Shown here: positions 53,884 to 63,500 of the stretch, piece by piece
Layout: the number at the start of each line of letters is the position of its first letter
How positions within the stretch are numbered: position 1 is the first letter of the stretch
From: a bacterium
GTDB lineage: Bacteria > CLD3 > SB21
Length of the DNA stretch: 64,000 bases
Reading direction: 5' to 3'
Assembly (NCBI GenBank): GCA_013360215.1
Contig: JABWCP010000005.1
Coordinates: forward strand, 175,575-239,574
Translations under genes and position numbers: made by a program
Notes under the pieces: generated by a model
What the model was told of the DNA's origin: nothing
The model's input: only the letters and a program-made list of their open reading frames with translations
Databases searched by the model: none

Positions 53884-53928
53884 TAAAAAGAAGCGCCGAG
53901 CACCATAAGGCATCCCGGCGTTAAAAAA
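53884..53928 (-). terminator. Terminator after the 53952 lipoprotein gene
   Basis: An imperfect GC-rich hairpin (arms with CGCCG and CGGCG plus a short inner stem) lies between the lipoprotein and the RsbRD-like gene. On the minus strand a short T run follows it (plus AAAAA at 53885-53889). Confidence 0.6.
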
Positions 53929-53951
53929 ATTTAGTATAGCAAACACATAGA

Positions 53952-54539
53952 TTAGTATAACCATCGTCGCGCCATAACCTCCGCCGAAAGAGATTCTAAT
54001 TTATCTGAAAGCACGTCGGCGATATTGACGGCGTTGATATCCGTCGTATAATTCGGCTCCAATTCACGAATTTTGGCATAGCATTGCGAATAATTTGACG
54101 CATGCAAATATGAAGACGCCTGATACCAAATCAGATCGCTATGCGTAACGGATGATTTATGTGAAAATGTATAGGCATTATCATGACGAAGCACAAACTG
54201 CGCATACATTATAGCGGATGGATAATCCTCAAGCGACCAACTCACAGCGCACCAACCCGCATACGCATCGCTTAAGCTGTCACCGCTGACGTTCTGAAAA
54301 TATGTATGTGCTGTCGCCGCCTGATTTTCATCTATCGCACACCAACCCAAACCTACAAACGCTTCGGCATTGCCTATGGCGGATTGTTCGGCGAAAATAA
54401 TTTTCGCTTCCGAAACATTTCCTTCCTCGTACAGAGTCCATGCTTTCTCGATCGCATCGGGATCCGCTTCGGCAGGACCACAAGCATTAAATATTAAGGC
54501 ACCGGCAACGAGCCCCATGAATAATTTTGAACGTTTCAT
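53952..54539 (-). CDS. Small TPR-like lipoprotein paired with the giant surface protein
   Basis: The 195-residue product has an N-terminal signal with FNAC as a loose lipobox and helical repeats (AIEKAWTLYEEGNVSEAKI). It is a diverged paralog of the lipoprotein at 4842-5405. Shared marks are AIEKA, DAYAGW, FVLR, SSVTHSDLIWYQASSYL and the ending DVLSDKLESL. It follows the giant protein by 22 bases. In both cases the order is surface protein, then lipoprotein. The role as dedicated helper is inference from this repeated pairing. Confidence 0.82.
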   Translation of the reverse strand: MKRSKLFMGLVAGALIFNACGPAEADPDAIEKAWTLYEEGNVSEAKIIFAEQSAIGNAEAFVGLGWCAIDENQAATAHTYFQNVSGDSLSDAYAGWCAVSWSLEDYPSAIMYAQFVLRHDNAYTFSHKSSVTHSDLIWYQASSYLHASNYSQCYAKIRELEPNYTTDINAVNIADVLSDKLESLSAEVMARRWLY

Positions 54540-54561
54540 ATATGATATCTCCTGTTTTTTC

Positions 54562-57500
54562 TTATTTGATCAACATCATTTTACGTGTGACCAATCCGCT
54601 TTTTGTTTCAAGACGGTAAATATACACACCGCTGGCTGAAAGCTGACCTGCCGCGTTACGGCCATCCCATACGATCTTATGATAACCGGCTTCGCGTTTT
54701 TCGTCCACCAGTGTTTTGACGAGTTGACCTAAAAGATTGTACACCGCGATTTTAACGTTTCCATTTTCCGTAAGGCCAAACTCAATCGTCGTGGACGGAT
54801 TAAACGGATTGGGATAATTTTGCGCGAGTTCCAGACGATCCGGCACAACGACATGCCCTGCGCGATACAGCGCGACGTACGTACCATAGTGAGCGACCTT
54901 TGCACGCACTTCGTATCCGTCCGACTGACCGCCTACGTATTCATATCCCATATCGGTTTTTCGGTAGATACCGATTTGTCGCTTATCAAATTGCGATTGA
55001 ACGGATGCCTCTGCGAACATCTCTTTATCAAGTCGGATCACTAAGTTTAATACATCACTTATTTCTGTCGTACCGTGGATACTTACAGACGTGCTTACCA
55101 ATATTTCGTTTAATTCCTCTTCCGTATTTTCACCCATGAGGATAAATCCATCGGACGACTTCATCCGCCCATTAGACGAAAGAAAAACCGAAGTTGATTT
55201 CAGCGCCAGTGTGTGTGATTTTGAAACTGCAGCAACCTGATAAATTCGCTGAACCGAACGCGTATTGCCGGCCGCATCTTGTGCGTTAATAGCTACAGCA
55301 AGGCTGCCTTCCGTATTCATTTGATACTTACCGGTATAAAGCGTACCCACGCCCACACGCTGGAGTGATACGGTACGATTATCCGTAACCGTATTTGCTG
55401 TGTTTTTCATCGTTACTTGCGCTTGCACGGTTCCGGAGAGCACTTCGCTGGAATAAACCTGTAAATCAATGTATGATTTCAAAATCGGGCCTTGATTGAA
55501 CCAAAGACTAAGCACTGGGCGCTTGGCATCTACCGTAAAACTTTGAACGTTGGACACCGTGTTCCCGCCATGGCCATCATGCGCCGTGATGCGCCAGAAA
55601 TACGACTGTGCGCTGTCCAGATCGGATGCCGGTGTGTAGCTCGTATCGGACGTCGAAGCATTGATCACTGCAGAAGCAAATGTATTATTCGTGGATACCT
55701 CTATCGTGTATGACAGCACATCACCATCCTGATCTATAGCTTTGCGCCAAACAAAAGCAGGACGAAGCGCTGTAAGCAGGCCATTATTTAAAGGCGTGAC
55801 TAAAGTAAACGCCGACGGCGCATCGTTAACAGGATTAATTGTGACGGTAAACGTATCCGAAATCGCTACCAAGCCATCCGAGACCGATACAATAACCTTT
55901 GGCGTACCGCTAAATTGGGAAGTACTTGTAAGGTACAGTGTATCATTTTGTATGGAAGTTGAAACGCCAGCTTCCGCCGTCGCCGTAAAGGTCAACGCAT
56001 CAAGATCCGAATCCGTAAAGAACTGCGTCAAAACACTATGGCGTATGCGCCCAAAATCTTCATTGAGTGTAGTATCGCGCAGCATCTGGGCAAGTACAGG
56101 CGAATGATTGGTAGAAAACACATTGACGATCAAGGTATCGGCAACCGTATATTCGCCGTCAGATGCCGTGACACGTAACGTGGACGCACCTGTAAAACCA
56201 TTTGTACTGATAAGATACAGCGTATCGTTTTGAATCAGACCGTTGACTCCGGCATTGAGCGTCGAAACGGCATAATTGAGCGTTCCATTATCTATGTCAT
56301 TGAAAACTGCCGATAACTTATCTGCGTAGGTTTTACCGAAATCCTGTGCTAAATCCCTGTCTGCGATCTGATTGGTCCGGTTCGGCGCATCATTGACCGG
56401 TGTAACGATCACATTGATCGTGTCGGCGACGCTGTTTCCGTAACTATCTTGCGCCTGGATACGCACGACGGCTGTTCCGTTAAAATCGGCCACTCCGCTA
56501 AGATATAGCGAATCTTGTGCGATGATCGCAGAAACGCCGGAAGAAAGGATATGGGATGAATAACTCAGATTAACATCATCCACATCATTGAAAAAGTCAT
56601 TCAATCGATACATCTGCGTTTTGGCGAAATCCTCAGTGAATGTGGTATCGCGCAAACTTTGAACAAGCGTAGGCTGGAAGTTTTCCGGATTGACGGTGAC
56701 ATAAAATGTATCTGTCACCGAATATTCCGCGTCATGTGCTGTTACAAGAATTCCCACATTACCCACAAAACCACCAACACTGATAATATAAAGACTGTCA
56801 CCGGAAACTTCCGTATTGACACCCGCTTGCAAAGCGGTCGCTGTCATCGTAAGCGCATCATTGTCCGCATCGTTAAACACGTTCGAACTTTTTTCGACAT
56901 ATGATTTTCCAAAATCCACCGTTTTAGTGATGTCCGCTATATGCGCGATGCGTTGCGGCGCATCATTTACATTGGTTATCTCTACAGCCAACGTATCGCT
57001 GACCGATAGCGCACCGTCAGAGGCTATTAGGCGAAGAAGAATATTACCGTAAAAATCTTTTGCACTTTGCAGATACAGGCTATCATTGGTGATTGTCGTT
57101 GTCCCGCTACCGGCGATAACTTGACTACTATAAATAAGCGTCGAAGATTCGACATCTGTGAAGTGCGAATTGAGCTCCGCGATAAAAGTTTTTCCGATAT
57201 CCTCGCTCCACGTCGTATCGCGTAACGACTGCATCACAGTGGGTGTATAGTTGAATGGGACAACGGAAACTGTCAACGTATCTACAAGAGTATATTGGGT
57301 ATCGGAAGCCGTGATCCGCAAAAACGCATCACCGAGGAATCCGGCTACGCTTTCGGCATACAGCGTGTCACCGGAAATATAGGTAACAACATTACCGCTC
57401 ACTACGGACACGGTGTATGAAAGCGCCGCATCATCCGGATCGGAAAAATAGTTCGGTAAATAACCTAAAGCCGTTTTGTCAAAATTTTCCACCAACGTTT

Positions 57501-60500
57501 GGTTATTGAGCGCTGTCGTTTGCACGAGCGGATCATTGACCGGCGTTACATTTACATCAAACGTATCGGATACAGAGTACTGTCCGTCGCTCGCTGTAAT
57601 GCTGAGTGTGGCCGTCGCGGTATGAAAATCTTTAACACTCATCACATATAACGAATCATGCTGTATGTGAGCGGTTACACCTGTGGCGATGGCCGTTATC
57701 ATATAGCTCAACGAGTCAGACTCTACATCCGCAAAATGGTCGGATAGATTGACATAAAAAATTCGCCCAAAATCCTCTGCTAGGGACGTATCTCTGATCG
57801 CGGATGCGACATACGGCGCATCATTTTGCATTGTGACATCCACACTAAAAGTATCACGGATCGTATATTCACCGTCGTTCGCCGTAAGTTCGATCGTTGC
57901 GATACCATTAAACGAAGCAACGCTTAAGAGGTAGAGACTGTCATTGGAAATGTAAGGTGTCGCACCGGATGCGATCGTACTTCCACCGAACGTGAGTCCA
58001 TTGTCCACGTCACCGAAAATATCCAATAAGCGAGCCACATAAACTTTGCCGAAGTCTTCATTGTACGCCGTGTCACGCACCGCCGACAGAATGGTCGGTG
58101 CATCGTTGATATTATTTACCGTGATTTGCAGATAACCGAAGGACTGGCCGCCGTAATTATCCGCCGCATAATACATCACGGTATCTACACCGGCAAAATT
58201 GGAATCCGGTTTGTACGTGATCGTCAGATTACCCGAGTTAATCGTAGCCGTGCCATGCCGCGGTTGGGAAATCGAAGCGATATGGAGCACATGGTTTTCC
58301 GGGTCGGTATCATTATCAAGAACAGCCGATGTAATGCTGCTTTCTTCTGAAATTTCTTCGGTATCCATGACGACAACAGGATTGCTATTATTCTGCGCTT
58401 TTTCCAAAATAATATTATCCAAGCCGGCACTATCCGTCCCTGCTGCATATTCACCACGAATACGCAGAGCGGTAACATTGGACAATACGTTTTGCAATTC
58501 AGATTGTGTCGGAACAGACCCTGATGTTTTTTTCCATCCTGCCGTCTCGTTGAACACCAAACCAAAACTCGTGAATGTAGTACGCGGATTAGCCGGGAAA
58601 TCATAATTTAGCTGAACACCGTTACCGATTAAAATCACATCGGGTTGCGAATTGTCCGTTCCTGCAGGGCTTTGTTTGATATCATAACGCAGCGTTTTAT
58701 CGTAAACGGAACTGAGGTCGCCGAGAAATTTGGAAGGCGCGTTAAAATACCACCAGGCGCCCGTCACGGCATCGGTCGCCGTAAAATAACCACCAGGATT
58801 TCCCCCTGTCGAACGGTATGCGGAGTCCGATACATCGTTGACCGTTGACCAATTTTCCATATCGGTGTCAAATTTACTCCAAGTGACAAGGAATGAATCG
58901 CCGGATGTAACTGCAACAAACATCGTAGCAGAATCCGCCAATGATCCGTCGGAGACATAAAACTTGAAACTATCCACGCCGGTATAATACATGTTTGGTA
59001 TGTACACAACAGAGGAGGATGTACCATCAATCTGTGCGTCACCAAACTTAGGCCGTGATACCGCTGACACCGAGAGTGTTTGATTTTCGGCGTCCGTCGC
59101 TGTTGCCACCACATTGATGCGTACGACATTATATTGCGTGACCGTCGTTGTTGTATCTTTTGCGTCAGGACGATCATTAACACTGTTAACCGTGATTTTT
59201 ACCGCCGCCGTATCCAAACCGCCGCGGCCGTCAGCAATCACATACTGCAAACTATCCGAACCGGAATATTCCGAAGCGGACGTATAAATAATCGTCGTAT
59301 CGCCACTACCATTTACCACGGTTCCGTGATAAGGGAATCCGGAGAGAATTTCGACGATACGAAGCGCGTCACCATTGGTATCCGTATCGTTGCGTAAAAC
59401 AGAAAGCGTAGATGGGACGTCTTCTGAAGCCGTCACGATATCATTGGTCGCTACCGGAGGTGTATTGGACGAATCTGCAGTCACAAGAAAAAGCGCCGTG
59501 TCTCTATACATCGGTACAAAATCATATGGCCCGCCGGTACGCAGTCCCTGTATCGCTCCGAAACCTCCGGACTTACTCGCATAATTCATGATTTTAAACG
59601 TGTCGCCAAGCGCCGGCAAAAATCCATTAAGTAAATTTACATTTACGGTTCCCGCGAGTGTCGCGCTGCCGCTTGCGCGCAATTCATCAAATTGACCAGC
59701 GTTTTTTCCGCTAATCTCGGCATCATAAACGGCCGTACTCTTATTATTGATATTTCCGGTGAAACGTAGTTTGCCGGGCGAAGCGCCGGGACGTATTGTA
59801 CCGTAATTATCAAAACGCGTACCGACATCAAGAACGCCTTTGCCGGTGATAATACCGGTGCTGAAGTTAACAAGACTGTCATAACACAAAATTGTCAACC
59901 CTGAATCAATTTGTAACGTACCGTAATTACTGATTTGATATTCAAAACTCGAAATGCCCGTGCCGCCGGATTTACGCAGCAACCCATAATTGTTTAGATA
60001 CGGTTTGGCAGCTGCAAACATCCAGTTAGAATTCACATCGGTTGCCAATGTCGTCGTCGCACCGGGCATGTTGTTATACACAGCTCCTGCGTCAAACATG
60101 ACAGGATTATTCCAGTTGGCAGTACCGTAGTTGTTGACTATGCGTCGAAAAAGAGTTCCGTTATTATAATCAAAGACTGATGCCGGCGACAAGGTCAGTG
60201 TTTGTGCAGGAGTATTGGAACTCAATGTCCCTGTCAACTGCAAATAATGACGAACAAACCACGGGTTATTTCCACCGACGGTTCCATTAACCAGCAGCGT
60301 ATCTACTTTCAGGGAGTCGGTCGTAATAAAATTTGCCGTACCGCCGGAAACATTCAGTCTATTTCCAACACTCAGGAGATGACCGGACGGCATTCTGAAA
60401 TTAACCGTACCGCCGGTGATGGTTAGCCTGTTGGATGTACTGAATGTGCTGTCAAAATTGACGGTACCTCCACCGATCGTAGTATTGCCAGTAATATTAT

Positions 60501-63500
60501 ATACACCGTCCATCGTAAAATTAGTAGGACTGATGAGTACGGTACCACTCCCTGTGATATTGCTCGACGCGTCAAAAGAGTGATTTCCTCCGGCAAAGTC
60601 AATCGTTGAGCCCGGCGAAAGTATAAAACTACCTCCGGCATGGGTACCGCTGGTTCCAAAAAACAAAGTACCCGACCAAACTTCGATTGTACCATAGTTA
60701 TTCACGTAATATTCGAAGCTTGATATACCGGTACCACCGGACTTTCTAAGTGTTCCGTAATTATTAAAATTATTCGAAGTTCCGGCAAACCAGTTGGTGT
60801 TTCCATCCAGCGGCCAATCGGTCAAAGCCCCCGGCATATTATTATACACTGCGTTCTGGTCAAGTCCCCAAGGTGTTGTCCAAATAGCCGTTCCGTAATT
60901 ATTGAATGTCCTTTTAGAAATACTGCCAGTCCCAAGCCATAAAAATGCCGCCGTAGGAGCGATAATTATTTGCTGGCTTGAATCTGTTCCCACGATAGCG
61001 CTGTTGGTAAATTTAAGAGTATCCTGAATTAGAATTATTGAGGTGCCTCCGAAATTGCCGTTCTGCATCCAAACCTCTTCCAGTTTGGCCGTATCGGATC
61101 TGTCAAAATAAACATTCGTAGCCGCAAACGTATGTCCAATAATGATTCGTTTCGGTAATTTTATGATATGGCCATTCGGTCCGTCAAAATAATATGTGCT
61201 GCCGTACAATATCATCGTAGGCCCTGTAACATTTATTATGCCTCTCAGTCGTATCGTTCCGCCAAACGCATCACCTAAAATCACACCTTTACCTTGTATC
61301 GTACACGAACTGTCATATGTCTGATTAGCTGCGTCGATTTGCCAAGTTGCTGCGGAATCAATGTCAATCACGGCACCTGTAGCGTTATTAACTCCGCCAA
61401 AACGAAGTTTGTTGAGTTTGATTTCAACGCGTGAACCATTGTAGTGGTTGGTCGCAACATTCCATTCCGTATTTGCGCCCGCCGATTTACGGATAGTTCC
61501 GTAGTTTTCAACGCGCGGTACACTTCCCGTTTGATGCCAATAGCTAGATCCTGAGTTGGTTAAAATAATAGCGCCCGGCCGATTGATGAATACCGCCCCG
61601 TTACTAACACGCCATTCGCTCGAAGTCCAGTTTAACGTTCCGTAATTATCAATAGTACGCTTGCTGAAAAAACTCAAACCAGATGCATTCAAAATAGCGC
61701 TTGATCCGATAATCAACGTATTTGTGGAATCCGTACCGGAGAGAGTGCCTCCGGAGAAAGCAAATCTATTATTTATTTTTACTGTAGCCAAACCATTGAG
61801 GATGCCGCCACTCGTGATCGAAAGTACATTGAACTGGAGCGTATCCGGCTGATTAAAATACACTGTTCCTCCGGAGATCGTAACACTATCCACAGAAGGA
61901 ATCCGTGAAGCGACATGTGCTGTACCGCCATTAAAATCCAAAATACCGGAGCCATTGATCGTATTTGAAGTGTCCATGTACTGAGTACCACCGTATATCC
62001 GATACCGTGCACCATTGGATAAATTAAAATTTGTTGTTTTAGATGTATGGTTGGACTGGACTGCTAATGTTCCAGAAGCTACGTTGTAGGTTGCCAAAGA
62101 ATCGTACAGCGGAACATTGATCGTAGTTTGGCCCGCACCGGACGACTTGTGAATAGTCCCGTAGTTATAGATCATCGGATCAGAACCGCCATTCGGAAAA
62201 TTATTCCAATACCAATCTCCGGTGATATTGATCAATGCACCAGGGCGATTGATGAAGATCGCACCGTAATCCCAATCCCAGTGTCCTGCGGTCCAATTGA
62301 TTGTACCATCATTGATAAATGTTCGTTTCTGAACTTGACGGGTATTCACGGTTATATTCACCGTACCGCTGTTGACAAATGTTACGTTAGAATCGCTTCC
62401 ATAAATATATCCGCCGCTCCAATCGTACCGCGTTTTAACACGAATCGGAGAATTACCCGTTATGATACCGCTTGACTGAACCATGCGATCCACAATGACC
62501 GAATCATTGGTGTTAAATGTTGCCGTATTGCTAGTCATGGTCAATCGCGACAAGATCAAAGAGTCTTTGGTGTTCAAGGTTACGTTACCTGAAATGCCGA
62601 GATACGGTCCGAAGCTCGGTGCAGATCCGTTAAATGACACCGTAGCGGAGACGTCCGTGCTGTCTGAAACATCATAGAGTCCGTTGATGGTATAGGTTCC
62701 ACTGGTAAACCGTACTGTTCCCGTTCCACTGATTGACGATGCTGCATCCCACGTTTGCGTTCCGCCCGCATAGATGGCGAAACGGCTATTACTCAAAGTC
62801 CACGGCGTATTGACATTAGTAGCACTGGCGGATACCTGCAACGTTCCCGATTGAATCTGATAGGACGCGTTTGTATTTACGGCATCAACATTGAGGTAGG
62901 CATAACTACTACCGGAAGACACACGAAATGTCCCGTTATTAATAAACTTCGGCGCCGGCGCTGCACCAAAATAATTGATATAGTATCCTGCAGCGGTCGC
63001 ATCTATGATTGCGCCTGATTCATTACGAATAATTGCACCGGTATTATTATCCCAATGTCCCAATGTCCATGAAATCGTTCCTTGGTTGATCAGCGTTCGT
63101 TTAGATAGTGTACGAGTACCCGAGTTAAAGAGGGCTGCCGTCTGGATTATGGTTGCCACGGTTGAATCCGTTGCGGATTGTGTCCCTCCTGACCAATTAA
63201 ACCAATCTTTTATACGTACCGGAGAATTGCCGGTGATCGTACCGTTAACTTGAATCAATGTGTCAATCACCAGTGTATCGTTCATAGTCAAATTGATCGT
63301 ACCGCCGGATTGACGCAAGCTTCGCATAGTGATGTTTTGCGGTGACGTGATGTTTATCGTGCCGCTGGTTATCGAAACGCTATCGCCGAGCGATAGTGAT
63401 TTTCCTGCAGAAGCATTAAATGTCATGCTGGACGAAGTCAAAAAGTACGAAACACCTTTAATATTTACGTCTCCTGTAAACGTAGCCGCTCCGCTGCCTA

